From contig NZ_LCTZ01000002.1 of assembly GCF_001413955.1 (NCBI RefSeq), positions 248,001-312,000 of the forward strand: a stretch of 64,000 nucleotides of DNA, written 5' to 3'. Under the pieces are notes generated by a model. The model searched no databases and was not told where the DNA came from. It saw nothing but the letters and a program-made list of their open reading frames with translations. Positions 30,301 through 39,079 of the stretch are shown here, piece by piece. The position numbers and the translations under genes are program-made. Every line of letters starts with the position of its first letter. Position 1 is the first letter of the stretch. The DNA is from Flagellimonas eckloniae. GTDB lineage: Bacteria; Bacteroidota; Bacteroidia; Flavobacteriales; Flavobacteriaceae.

Positions 30301-30646
30301 TAGGTACAAAGTCTTCATTTATAACAAAGTTAGGAAGACCTGTCACAGCGTGAACATTTGGATTATACCTTAAGGTAAATTTATTCGTTCTAGCATTTTG
30401 TGTCATATTAGTGAGCACATGCCCTATAGTAGGGTACTTAGCTATAATTTCTTGAGCTCCAGCTACATAATCATAACCATTACTTATGTATTGATCTAAT
30501 TCAGCGCCTCCTCTAACATACAGGCGTACGCCCCAGGATCCTTCCAGCCATTGTACTTTTGTGTTAGGGTCAGTTACCTGTGCATACCCAGTGATTGAGA
30601 GTAGCATCAATGTTAAAAACAAAATAGTTTTGATTTTTTTAATCAT
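27380..30646 (-). CDS. Modular T9SS-secreted putative glycanase (repeated family) with two F-type-lectin-like modules and CBM6
   Basis: 1,088 residues. Signal peptide (1-22). Catalytic domain ~30-400 shared with the genes at 39080, 42957 and 54540: WLEGSWGVRL, IGHVLTN, DGYWLD (Asp197) and WAHDEFT (Glu289); Asp197 and Glu289 are candidate catalytic acids. Then an Ig-like repeat, F-type-lectin-like module (LALNGTATQSTT, NRTNGCC), Ig-like, a second lectin module, CBM6 (~870-1000, GGGQHVGFIENADWISF) and a T9SS type A tail (YPNPAANSV, ending KKIIKK). The catalytic family is not one I can name; endo-fucanase is the favoured guess from context. It starts 20 bp after the stop of the upstream gene, so it is cotranscribed. 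Confidence 0.75.
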   Translation of the reverse strand: MIKKIKTILFLTLMLLSITGYAQVTDPNTKVQWLEGSWGVRLYVRGGAELDQYISNGYDYVAGAQEIIAKYPTIGHVLTNMTQNARTNKFTLRYNPNVHAVTGLPNFVINEDFVPTLANEQVIIDVINVCKQAGKKVLLYLNCKEFTAVDTSGAAEQDWIDYYDQYFNGDEYAARTNLMEGYMKRFKALGVDGYWLDAAAMNERNLQLVAMMRALDPDMIFSINTDKSVFKNPDGSNMVVVKDDCNDGANHDNYGVIKYAMNDVEGDFTGGHIFPLGQGGRGDSWAHDEFTIADIQEDNYQLFEGKKILKHMFLPMRDQWSVASATLQMTDEIAYRMTKKITMAGGAVTFSCTTTDGTIKDDEDAILTYVNQKMAENNPVNYPPYVRPACAVLQGEDGKTAQSISFSAIGTKAVGDADFDPGATATSNLAVSYISSNPAVATIVNNKVRIVGAGLTRITARQNGNTNTYRHAPFKHQTLTVTGGSNGGGGSSENLALNGTATQSTTLSGAVASRAIDDNTNGNFGGGSVTASQGPNAFWQVDLGAEYNIGDINVFNRTNGCCTSRLSDFTVSVINSNGATTYSETITSTPNPSVTIDANGAIGDVVRIQSNLTTTLNLAEVQVFESESSLLDQTITFPNLPSKQVGDANFSPGATATSGLGVSYTSSNTSVATIVNGNINIQGAGTTNITASQAGDGTYNAAPSVTRTLTVTSGNSGGGTTNLALNGTATQSTTLSGGVASRAIDDNTNGAWGGGSVTASEGPNAWWEVDLGGSFNIDDINVFNRTNGCCTSRLSNFTVSVINGSGATTYSETITTEPDPSVTIDAGGAVGEVIRIQSNLTSTLNLAEVQVFGSASSCASFSTLESEGYNSMSGVVTESTSDTGGGQHVGFIENADWISFNSIDLTCATSIQARVSCNTSGGNIQVRLGGVSGTLIGTIPVSNTGGWNSWTTLTNTNLSAVSGTHNVYLVFTGGSGYLLNLNWVEFSAGSQQSALKSNATLIVGEPVIDYPQDKFVVYPNPAANSVIIDFKSPEIAKMEIIGSLGETIRSGDIENGTKTVDLSGLSSGMYIIKVSDGAETFTKKIIKK

Positions 30647-30666
30647 GGTTTTAAAATTTTATTGTG

Positions 30667-33600
30667 TTACTTTTTGAGTATTTTTTTTGTGAAGGTTTCG
30701 ATTCCATCAGAGACTTTGATGATGTACAGTCCCGATGAGAGTCCGCTCAGGTCAACAGTTTTGGTTCCATTTTCAATAGCACCCGAACGTATGGTCTCAC
30801 CCAGGGAACCTACGATTTCTATTTTAGCGATTCTATCGCTTTTAAAGTCAATGGTGATACTATTGGACGCCGGGTTTGGATAGACAACGAACCTATTCTG
30901 GGCATCATCGGTCACGGGTTCACCAAGGGTTATGGTTGATGTACTTTTTAAGCTGGTCTGCTGCTGGCCAACGGAGAACTCTAACCAGTTCAGGTTCAAT
31001 AAATAACCGCTTCCTCCGGTAAATACCAGATACACTTCATGCGTACCACTTGTGGGAGTAAGGTTTGTGTTTGTTAAGGTAGTCCATGAGTTCCACCCTC
31101 CGGTGTTCGAAACAGGTATCGTACCAATCAATGTCCCCGAAACTCCACCAAGCCTTACCTCAATGTCACCACCTGAAGTGTTACATGAAACCCTCGCCTG
31201 GACAGAGGTTGCACAGGTAAGATCCATGTTATTGAAACTAATCCATTCACCGTTTTCTATAAAGCCAACATGTTGCCCACCACCTGTATCGGAAGTAGAT
31301 TCAACAACTACATTGGACATATTGTTAAACCCTTCAGCCTCAATCGTTGAAAAACCTGCACATTGAACCGAACTTCCAAATACTTCTACTTCGGCTATAT
31401 TCATGGTACTGGTAAGGTTGGATTGAACCCTGATGACCTGACCAACAGTTCCTAAAGCATCTATTGTCACAGAAGGGCTGGGCTCGGTGGTAATGGTCTG
31501 TGAATAGGTCGTAGTGCCATTTGCGTCAATAACGGATACCGTAAAATCGGACAATCTATCCGTGCAACAACTATTGGTTCTATTGAAGATAATGATATCG
31601 TCAATATTGTATTCAGCGCCAAGATTCACTTCCCACCAGGCATTGGGGCCTTGGGCAGCGATTACAGAACCTCCACTAAAGTTTCCATTGGTGTCGCCAT
31701 CAATGGCACGAGAAGCTTCTGCACCATTGACTGTGGTGGATTGCGTCGCTGTACCATTTAGAGCAAGATTGTCTCCGTTTGAAGGAGGAGGTGTCGTATC
31801 ATCAGTATCGAGATACTCTGAAGTTTTCCTCAGACCACGCGAATCAGTTACCTCAAAGATGATGAGTTCAGCGGTTCCAGGTATACTCGCTGAAACAGTA
31901 TTACCAGAGATGTTGGCAGTAACTGACAACCAAGTCTTTTCATTCAACTCGACAGCATCACCATCATTGGTATATAACAATCGGGCACCGCTTAATCCAA
32001 CGGAAGAAGTAACAGTTAGACTACCCACGCCTGAACTAATGTATGGCGTACCGACTTCTGGGAGTGGGTCACCTCCATTCACTACACTCTCCGCAAATGT
32101 ATACGGTTCCTCATAGGATATCCAATTTTCATTTCCATGTCCAAAACCAGTATCTATATAAAGTAGTCCTGTAGAACCTTGCACAGCTTGTGAAGATTGT
32201 TGATTACATGACATAGCGAAGTGGCCGTCATTCGTTCTATTCATGAAGAAGGTAGGAAATGTGACATTATTAAAATAGGCGCTTCCATCAAAGTTTGCCG
32301 TAACAAAATCAGCCTTATCTCCAGTTCCAATAGAAGCTCCCTGAGAACCATCAGAACCTGCCAGATATCCACATCCATAAATTGGCAAAGCCCAAGCCAG
32401 TCGATTATCCAATCCCATCACGGTGCCTGTTAAATTTCCACCCCAGCTCGCTCCAATTAGACCAATTTTATTAGGATTCACCTCAGAGAAAGAAGCAATC
32501 AAGGAGTGCGCCCTCATTACTTGAGCGACTGCATGGTAGTACCATTGATCCTCAATGTTGGGTAAGTTCCAGTCATTAAAAACGCCCGAACGGTTTGGCC
32601 CAGGGTTAGGAGTGGCTGACCCATCTGGGAAATCTCCCCATGTATCCATGGATATTGCAGCATAACCACGGTCATTCCAGTATTCTACTGCCGAAGCGAA
32701 AGCGTCGCCATTTCCTCCAGAAACAAATATAGCAGCAGGCCAACCTCCTGCTGGTGGAGTGCCAGCGGGTGCTGAATAATAGGCGAATACTTCTACAGGA
32801 TTACCCTGGTATGGAATAGATTCATAAAGAATTCCTGTCATTCCTGCTACAGAAGATACATTGGTTGTTGTCCAATTTGGTGTTTGTTTGAGTTCAGTAA
32901 TGTTCCATGGACCAATGTACTCAGAACCAGTGCTGATGGAAACCGTAATGTTGCTCGTATCTGTGAAGCCTCCGTCAGAGGTAGTCGCGGTAATCGTAGC
33001 GGACCCGTTGGCGACCGCTGTGACGACACCGCTAGAATTAACTGTCGCTACGCCGTTGTTGCTAGACGACCAGTTAACATCTTGGTTCGTCGCATTGGAC
33101 GGTGATATTGTGGCAGAAAGGGATTGGGTCGCTCCTGCAGACGTCAAAGTAGCAGACGATGGAAGTACTGAAGCTCCTGTGACAGCAACAGAGCTTGAGC
33201 TTGCCTCAATGACTTGTACTTCGGCCAAGTTCAGAATATTAGCATCATTCTGCTGAATTCGAACCGTTCGACCATTCACTCCGCCGACGTTAACACTGTG
33301 GGAGGGATTCGGTATAGTAGTGATATTTTGCTCTTGCCACACTATGCTGCCGTTAGCGGCATAAACAATTACATTGTAATCATCCAAACGGTCGTTGCAG
33401 CATCCATCAGTACGTCCGAAGATATTAACTGTCTCGATGGTATAAGTTCCTCCGAGATCTACCTCCCACCAAGGATTCGTTTCGTTGTTCGTACGGGTAA
33501 CCGAACCACCTCCCCATGAGCCATTGGTATTACCGTCATTGGCGAGAGAAGCCTCGCCTCCAACGTTAGTATTGGTTGACGACTGAGAGGCTGTGCCATT

Positions 33601-35340
33601 CAAGGCCAAGTTAGTACCGCTGCCGCCAGAACTGCCTGAAACGTCTACGAAGGTTTGCTCGTATTGGTCGTAACCACCGGATGTACCCGTATAGCTCAAT
33701 TGGTACAAATCCGAGGTTATATTATTAATCGTTGTGTTATCGGGAAAGGTAACACTCCCACCCGAGTTTACAGATACAGTACTAAAAGTAGTCACCTCTG
33801 TCCTATTATCGGCAAAGCCTAACAGCTTGACATCCGCAGTTACCCCATTCCAAGGTCGAAGCTCATTCGGATTAGCCGCGCGAACTGCAGCATACAGATC
33901 CGAAGTGACTTTAGATACCCCCGATGAATTGGTAACGATGAAAAGAGGGTAGCTATTTTGGTATGGCTGCAGCTTCAAATCAAGACCTTGCGAATCGCCA
34001 GTTGCATTAGATGCGGTAATCGTATTTCCAGATACATTAAAATAATATTCTGCGTCATCCGTTTCGCTTTTTAGCAAATCCCAATTCGAATGCTGCGTAT
34101 CATCCTTGTACGTGGCTCCTGCAGATTCGATGGCGCTGATACTACCACCCACTTTAATGAAATACCTGGCACTCATGAGATCCCCTTCAAAAATGTCCAC
34201 ATCGGTTCGGATGGATGTGAAGTTATTCTGATCCTTAGTGGCGCCAACATAACCAAACTTATTTGAACCAGCGCTAGACTCGAATATAAAGCCATAACCA
34301 GCACCAAGGGTAGTTCCGGATGTTTCCTGATTGGGACCTGCAATAAAAGCTACCCAGCCATTTGTAGCGCTGTTACTACTGGTTGACTGCCAATTAGCGC
34401 CAGTCATTTCAGTATACCCACCACCACTAATCGACTCGAATAAACGGTTGTGAGTCTGATCATTATGGGCAGAGTAAGGGATGTTAATTCTATCTATTTC
34501 AGGAGTCCTGAAAGAATTCGCCGGGGGAGCAGTAGTATGATCGCCAAAGTTGTACAAGGCCTGATCAACCTGAAGTACCCCCTGGCCTACATTTCGATAC
34601 TTCGTCCACACCAATACTTCACTGTAAAAATTACTGGTTGACGTAGCTTTGGGGTGCCCAATCTGCAACCAAGCTACGGTACTGTATTCTTCAGTAGCGC
34701 TATTGTAGTAATCCGCTATCTGAAAGCCGTAAAAAGGCGTACGATCAGTTACAGTGTCGAGATTGCCATAGGCGCCACCCTGATGCCAGATGATTTTGTC
34801 TTTTCCTGTTGCTGCATTATACGCTCCTTGATACTCAATATTATTACAAACGAGGTGCCACACTGCTTCGCACCACTGATTATTATAATATCCAATGCCG
34901 GTGACGGGATCTGGATCGTGTATATTGGAACCAGACCCATGTTGTTTTGCTATACATTCTCCATTTATATTTCTAAAAGAATAAATGGCGCCACCTTCAC
35001 CTAGACTCGCAGTAAACGATAAGGCGTCGTTAGTGGGGTGAGTATAAGTTAGTCTGGACATAAACACTTCAGTCTCAGAATTACTGTTATTCCAAGGACG
35101 ATTTGCTTCCGCGCCATAAGAAGTGCTATATTGATCGGTGTAACTGAATGTTCCAACTGAATTTGCAGCTGGTGACGATTTATAGTTGGGCTCGGCAGCC
35201 TCGATTGTAGAAAAGATATCACTCAGCTTTTGTTGATTCTCACTCTGAGCATGTAATAAGGAAGATAAACCACAAATCAGGAGTGGTATAAAAAGTAAGT
35301 TTTTAAAAAAAGCATTCCGGAATAAATTTAATTTTTTCAT
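30667..35340 (-). CDS. Giant T9SS-secreted fusion: unrecognised N-terminal domain + lectin + esterase + lectin + CBM6
   Basis: 1,557 residues from the ATG at 35340, which opens onto a signal peptide ending LLHAQ; in-frame codons upstream to 35454 look untranslated. Residues ~40-570 are a large beta-rich domain I do not recognise (LGEGGAIYSFRN, NNQWCEAVWHLVCNN). Then F-type-lectin-like module (~575-720, GRTDGCCNDR), Big2 Ig-like (~720-807), alpha/beta hydrolase (~808-1100, Ser965 in IGASWGGN, late His in GFGHGNE), Ig-like, second lectin module (from 1190), CBM6 and T9SS tail. The hydrolase is paralogous to that at 36030. A candidate operator lies about 135 bp upstream, so it likely heads an operon with the next gene. 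Confidence 0.82.
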   Translation of the reverse strand: MKKLNLFRNAFFKNLLFIPLLICGLSSLLHAQSENQQKLSDIFSTIEAAEPNYKSSPAANSVGTFSYTDQYSTSYGAEANRPWNNSNSETEVFMSRLTYTHPTNDALSFTASLGEGGAIYSFRNINGECIAKQHGSGSNIHDPDPVTGIGYYNNQWCEAVWHLVCNNIEYQGAYNAATGKDKIIWHQGGAYGNLDTVTDRTPFYGFQIADYYNSATEEYSTVAWLQIGHPKATSTSNFYSEVLVWTKYRNVGQGVLQVDQALYNFGDHTTAPPANSFRTPEIDRINIPYSAHNDQTHNRLFESISGGGYTEMTGANWQSTSSNSATNGWVAFIAGPNQETSGTTLGAGYGFIFESSAGSNKFGYVGATKDQNNFTSIRTDVDIFEGDLMSARYFIKVGGSISAIESAGATYKDDTQHSNWDLLKSETDDAEYYFNVSGNTITASNATGDSQGLDLKLQPYQNSYPLFIVTNSSGVSKVTSDLYAAVRAANPNELRPWNGVTADVKLLGFADNRTEVTTFSTVSVNSGGSVTFPDNTTINNITSDLYQLSYTGTSGGYDQYEQTFVDVSGSSGGSGTNLALNGTASQSSTNTNVGGEASLANDGNTNGSWGGGSVTRTNNETNPWWEVDLGGTYTIETVNIFGRTDGCCNDRLDDYNVIVYAANGSIVWQEQNITTIPNPSHSVNVGGVNGRTVRIQQNDANILNLAEVQVIEASSSSVAVTGASVLPSSATLTSAGATQSLSATISPSNATNQDVNWSSSNNGVATVNSSGVVTAVANGSATITATTSDGGFTDTSNITVSISTGSEYIGPWNITELKQTPNWTTTNVSSVAGMTGILYESIPYQGNPVEVFAYYSAPAGTPPAGGWPAAIFVSGGNGDAFASAVEYWNDRGYAAISMDTWGDFPDGSATPNPGPNRSGVFNDWNLPNIEDQWYYHAVAQVMRAHSLIASFSEVNPNKIGLIGASWGGNLTGTVMGLDNRLAWALPIYGCGYLAGSDGSQGASIGTGDKADFVTANFDGSAYFNNVTFPTFFMNRTNDGHFAMSCNQQSSQAVQGSTGLLYIDTGFGHGNENWISYEEPYTFAESVVNGGDPLPEVGTPYISSGVGSLTVTSSVGLSGARLLYTNDGDAVELNEKTWLSVTANISGNTVSASIPGTAELIIFEVTDSRGLRKTSEYLDTDDTTPPPSNGDNLALNGTATQSTTVNGAEASRAIDGDTNGNFSGGSVIAAQGPNAWWEVNLGAEYNIDDIIIFNRTNSCCTDRLSDFTVSVIDANGTTTYSQTITTEPSPSVTIDALGTVGQVIRVQSNLTSTMNIAEVEVFGSSVQCAGFSTIEAEGFNNMSNVVVESTSDTGGGQHVGFIENGEWISFNNMDLTCATSVQARVSCNTSGGDIEVRLGGVSGTLIGTIPVSNTGGWNSWTTLTNTNLTPTSGTHEVYLVFTGGSGYLLNLNWLEFSVGQQQTSLKSTSTITLGEPVTDDAQNRFVVYPNPASNSITIDFKSDRIAKIEIVGSLGETIRSGAIENGTKTVDLSGLSSGLYIIKVSDGIETFTKKILKK

Positions 35341-35475
35341 GAAGTTGGGGTTTAATAAGAGTTCATAAATTGTATTTGGGGCTTGTAAAAAAATAGTTAC
35401 ACTTGTGATACTTAAGTTTATTATTTTTGTAATACTTGTATGACAATTAACCATTTTTTATAAAGACTGTATTTC

Positions 35476-35502
35476 TCTAATTCGTCAATTTTTTGCTCAT
35501 TT
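35476..35502 (-). promoter_or_regulatory. Candidate HTCS operator, fusion-enzyme copy
   Basis: On the minus strand it reads AAATGAGCAAAA, 4 nt, GACGAATTAGA, with 135 bp to the ATG at 35340. It is followed by GAAA and then TTTATAAAAAATGG, as at the GH29 copy. Its presence here ties the modular-enzyme array to the regulator of locus A. Confidence 0.6.
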
Positions 35503-35710
35503 TCTACAATGGTTTTTTTGGGATTTATCAGGGTGATACTTAAATAAGGCAAAACAGTATCAATAGCTTTTTAAGACAACATTTGTTGTCGTTGTCTCGA
35601 TATGCTTATACTTATGTATTAAATCCTCTTAAGTTTATGAACCCGGAAATGTGCTTGTGCTAAAAGGATTTCTGGACGGTAATTAATTTATAATGGATAA
35701 TTATAAGTCA

Positions 35711-35955
35711 TTTGCCAGTGCCAATATATCAAGGGAAGTAGGGGATTGGCTCAAAATAATGGTGAAGCTTTTTATGGTAGCACACGTTGGAAAATAGAAA
35801 ACGAAGGACAAAAGGAAATGCCTTTAGTTGGAACAAGCCATAGAAAAAAAACGAGGTTTAATCGTTCTTTCACCAATCAAAATTTTTGGTTTACTGCCAA
35901 AGAAAATAAAGTTTTTAGGCAAATTTTCCTCAAGTGCAGAATCAACTATTTGTAT
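35711..35955 (+). pseudogene. GH29 fucosidase remnant (3' part only)
   Basis: About 245 bp that match the 3' part of the GH29 gene at roughly 25580-25830, sharing long blocks such as CCAGTGCCAATATAT, AAGGGAAGTAGGGGATTGG and GAAGGACAAAAGG. Translation gives GSTRWKIENEGQKE and [14 protein letters not shown] against [14 protein letters not shown] and [15 protein letters not shown] single-base loss near 35755 breaks the frame and the catalytic barrel is absent, so it cannot be active. It sits on the opposite strand to its neighbours. The rest of 35503-35987 shows nothing else coding. Confidence 0.8.
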
Positions 35956-35987
35956 AACCTCACATTAGTTTATTTTAAATAAGAAAT

Positions 35988-36015
35988 AACACCAGTGAAT
36001 TGAATCACCGGTGTT
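35988..36015 (-). terminator. Terminator-like hairpin after the esterase gene
   Basis: 11-bp stem AACACCAGTGA / TCACCGGTGTT with one mismatch and a 6-nt loop, 15 bp after the stop at 36030. A degraded version occurs at 42924-42948 at the same place relative to the third copy of the 1,788-bp repeat. Confidence 0.6.
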
Positions 36016-36029
36016 GTAAATCAAAACTT

Positions 36030-39014
36030 TTATTTTTTGATTATTTTCTTGGTGCGAACCTGTTTTTGGTCCGTTACCTTAAGGATATATAACCCTAGGG
36101 GTAGCCTGGTCATGTCAACGGAAGTTCTCCCGTTCCCCATATGCTTTGAGATCACGTTCTGCCCCGAGCTGTTTATGATATCGAGCTGGGCGTCGTTGGA
36201 ACCGTTGACCTCAACATGGAGTATGTCCGTTGTGGGATTGGGGTAGAAATGGAGTATGTCCTCGGTGTCCGTGTCAGGAGCCTTTAGGTCAAGACTTGTT
36301 TTTAACGAACTTGAGGCACATGCCGAAGCGACGACATTGGGTCCTGTTACCTCGAGATAATCTATTTTGGCAAGACCCGTGCTACTGGTGGAACTAAGGA
36401 TGACGGATTTCACCCCTGCTCCTAGACCAACGGTTGCTTCTGCGGTCAACCAACCTCCTTGTGTGTTCACAAATGAAATACCAGTGGCCACGGTCGTTCC
36501 GTCAACAATGAGGTCGGCAGTCCGAGCGGAGCCTACCAAATAACGCCATACGAAAGTATAAGACCCGGCAGTACCGTCTATTTCCCAATCTATCGCCCTT
36601 CCCAGTGCATTGGATGTGTTTGCATAGCCGCTTCCCGTATAGCCTGCATCGGCACTTTGTATCACACCGTCCACATCACAAAAGCCAGTCGTGTTTTCCT
36701 GGATCGTTATGGTATTGTTGGTATTCGATTGAGATCCATATACCTCTACTTCGGCAAGGTTCAATGTAGTGGTAAGGTTGGATTGTATCCTAACGACCTG
36801 ACCGACTGCACCACCAGCGTCCAGTGTGACAGAGGGATTGGGCGCAGTGGTAATGGTCTGTGTATAGGTTGTGGTACCACTACTATTGATAACGGATACG
36901 GTAAAATCTGATAATCGACTTGAACAACAATTGTTTGTCCTATTGAAAACATTGATGTCATCAATGTTATAGTTGCCACCCAGGTCCACTTCCCACCAGG
37001 CATTGGGCCCTTCAGCAGCAGATATAGAACCTCCACTAAAGTTTCCATTGGTGTCACCATCAATAGCTCGAGATGCTTCAGCACCGCCTAATGTTGTGGA
37101 TTGGGTCGCTGTACCATTCAAGGCAAGGTTGGTGGTTCCTCCCGTGTTCCCATCGGTAACGACCAATGTACGGGTTACACTTGGGGCAGGGTTATAAACA
37201 ACATTTCCTGCTTGGGAAGCCGTTATTTCAGAAGTTCCTACACCAACGATTCTAATGTTTCCATTGACAATAGTTGCCACATTGGTATTTGAGCTGGTAT
37301 AAGAAATATTGTATCCTGAGCTGGCAGTGGCAGGATCAAAGTCCGCATCACCAAGTTGCTTCGCCGGTAGGTTAAATGTAATGGTTTGATCAAGCTTAGA
37401 ACTTTCACTTCCATATACCTCTACTTCGGCAAGGTTCAATGTAGTGGTAAGGTTGGATTGTATCCTGACGACCTGACCAGTGACACCACCAGCATCCAGT
37501 GTGACAGAGGGATTGGGTGCAGTGGTAATGGTCTGTGTAAAGGTTGTGGTACCACCGCTATTGATAACGGATACGGTAAAATCGGATAATCGACTTGAAC
37601 AACAATTGTTTGTTCTGTTGAAAACATTGATGTCGTCAATCTCATAGTTGTCCCCAAGGTCCACTTCCCACCAGGCGTTGGGCCCTTCGGCAGCCGATAC
37701 GGAATTACCCCCAAAGTTTCCATTGGTGTCACCATCATTGGCACGTGATGCTACGGCCCCGGCTAATGTTGTGGATTGGGTCGCTGTTCCATTCAAGGCA
37801 AGGTTGGTGGTTCCCCCTCCTGGGTCAGATCCATCTGTTAACAAGTATTCTGAGGTTACATAACCTAGTGAATTTGTAGCGCCAAAATAGATCGTAGTAG
37901 CACCAGACGGCACATTAGCTGATATCGTATTTCCTGAAACACTCGCATTGGTTTCGTTCCATTGTCTTTCGTTCCATTTACCCTCATCCAATGTGTAATA
38001 TAATTTCCCACTGGTAACATTTGAATTAGCGCTAAAAGTAACAGAAGCAGTGTTTGATGCGATTTGTGGATTACCCAAAATAGGCAAAGTCGGTGCGCCA
38101 TTTACTACATTTTGTGCAAAGGCATAGATTTCTTCAACAAGTCTTGGAGGCGTTCCTCCATGCGCCATACCTAGTGTATATCTAAGGAATGAAGGACCAT
38201 TTACAGCTCGTGAAGATTTTTGTTGGGTGGTTATGGCAAAATGGTGGTCATTTGTCCCATTAACCCACATGGTTGGGTAGGTAACATTATCAAAATAAAC
38301 TCTCCCATCAAAATTTGCATCAACAACTACAGCTTCAGCTGCAGACATCGCTGTACCTTGGTGGCCATCAGATTCGGATAAGAATCCAGCGCCATATACA
38401 GGAACAGCAAATGAAAACCTATTATCCACGCCCATTACTGTACTTGTAAGCGTACCTCCCCAACTAAAACCACTAACACCTGTTTTATTAGGATTTACTT
38501 CAGGAAACGAACGTATAAGTGAATGACCTTTAATGATTAACGCAACGGCATGGTAATACCACTGGTCTTCTATTGGCAATTCAGAATCATCCCATACACC
38601 ATCTCTTCTTGGACCTGGTTTGGGTGCCACAACCCGTACGCCATTAATCTTTTTAGGAAGTCTACCTTCGGTATCCATGGCAATAGCAGCAAAGCCATTA
38701 TCGTTCCATACCTGAACATAATTAGCAGAAGCACTATGACCTCCACCGTGCACTAAAACTACTGCTGGCCAGCCACCAGCTGGTACAGGGCCATCTGGAG
38801 CAGAATAATAAGCAAATGTTTCAACTGGATCTCCTAAATAATCAATTGTTTCATAATACAAACTCGTCATGCCTACTGCTTCTACATCTGTGGTTGTACT
38901 ATAGCTTGGTGTTTGAAATAATACATTTGTATCCCATGGACCAATAGTTTGGCAGTGAGCTTCTAAACCAAATAAAATGATACCTATTAGAATACTATTT
39001 CTATATAAATTCAT
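36030..39014 (-). CDS. T9SS-secreted alpha/beta-hydrolase esterase with repeated lectin/CBM35-like module
   Basis: 994 residues from the ATG at 39014; the in-frame TTG at 39041 is rejected. Signal peptide ends AHCQ. Alpha/beta hydrolase ~25-330 with HGGG (89-92), nucleophile Ser184 in SGFSWGGT, acidic residue in NGTNDHH and His in GMAHGG, resembling large acetyl-xylan-esterase/dienelactone-hydrolase-type enzymes. An Ig-like segment follows (~330-395). The last ~595 residues are the shared block: F-type-lectin-like, Ig-like, F-type-lectin-like, CBM35-like (ITIQENTTGFCDVDGVIQSA), T9SS tail. Probably deacylates the glycan outside the cell. It lies 65 bp downstream of the next gene on the same strand. 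Confidence 0.87.
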   Translation of the reverse strand: MNLYRNSILIGIILFGLEAHCQTIGPWDTNVLFQTPSYSTTTDVEAVGMTSLYYETIDYLGDPVETFAYYSAPDGPVPAGGWPAVVLVHGGGHSASANYVQVWNDNGFAAIAMDTEGRLPKKINGVRVVAPKPGPRRDGVWDDSELPIEDQWYYHAVALIIKGHSLIRSFPEVNPNKTGVSGFSWGGTLTSTVMGVDNRFSFAVPVYGAGFLSESDGHQGTAMSAAEAVVVDANFDGRVYFDNVTYPTMWVNGTNDHHFAITTQQKSSRAVNGPSFLRYTLGMAHGGTPPRLVEEIYAFAQNVVNGAPTLPILGNPQIASNTASVTFSANSNVTSGKLYYTLDEGKWNERQWNETNASVSGNTISANVPSGATTIYFGATNSLGYVTSEYLLTDGSDPGGGTTNLALNGTATQSTTLAGAVASRANDGDTNGNFGGNSVSAAEGPNAWWEVDLGDNYEIDDINVFNRTNNCCSSRLSDFTVSVINSGGTTTFTQTITTAPNPSVTLDAGGVTGQVVRIQSNLTTTLNLAEVEVYGSESSKLDQTITFNLPAKQLGDADFDPATASSGYNISYTSSNTNVATIVNGNIRIVGVGTSEITASQAGNVVYNPAPSVTRTLVVTDGNTGGTTNLALNGTATQSTTLGGAEASRAIDGDTNGNFSGGSISAAEGPNAWWEVDLGGNYNIDDINVFNRTNNCCSSRLSDFTVSVINSSGTTTYTQTITTAPNPSVTLDAGGAVGQVVRIQSNLTTTLNLAEVEVYGSQSNTNNTITIQENTTGFCDVDGVIQSADAGYTGSGYANTSNALGRAIDWEIDGTAGSYTFVWRYLVGSARTADLIVDGTTVATGISFVNTQGGWLTAEATVGLGAGVKSVILSSTSSTGLAKIDYLEVTGPNVVASACASSSLKTSLDLKAPDTDTEDILHFYPNPTTDILHVEVNGSNDAQLDIINSSGQNVISKHMGNGRTSVDMTRLPLGLYILKVTDQKQVRTKKIIKK
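36031..37818 (-). repeat. 1,788-bp repeat, copy 1 (3' end of esterase gene)
   Basis: Same sequence as 39081-40868 and 42958-44745; I found no difference on reading, and all frames translate alike. It encodes two F-type-lectin-like modules, one Ig-like domain, a CBM35-like domain and the T9SS tail. The left border is the poly-T just after the stop codons; the right border falls at the start of the first lectin module (GGTTGGTGGTTCCCCCT). Confidence 0.95.
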
Positions 39015-39047
39015 GATTATATCATTTAAAGTGAAGAACAAGAACTA

Positions 39048-39067
39048 CCGGCGATAAAAATCGCCGG
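39048..39067 (-). terminator. Hairpin after the glycanase gene
   Basis: Perfect 8-bp stem CCGGCGAT / ATCGCCGG with an AAAA loop, 12 bp after the stop at 39080 and before the start at 39014. There is no strong T-run on the minus strand, so it may act as a processing or partial termination site within an operon. Confidence 0.45.
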
Positions 39068-39079
39068 CGCCTCTATTTT

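Noticed and set aside
34450..35004. Several plus-strand frames inside the giant fusion gene
   Set aside because: They are antisense frames kept open by the composition of a long real gene and encode nothing recognisable.
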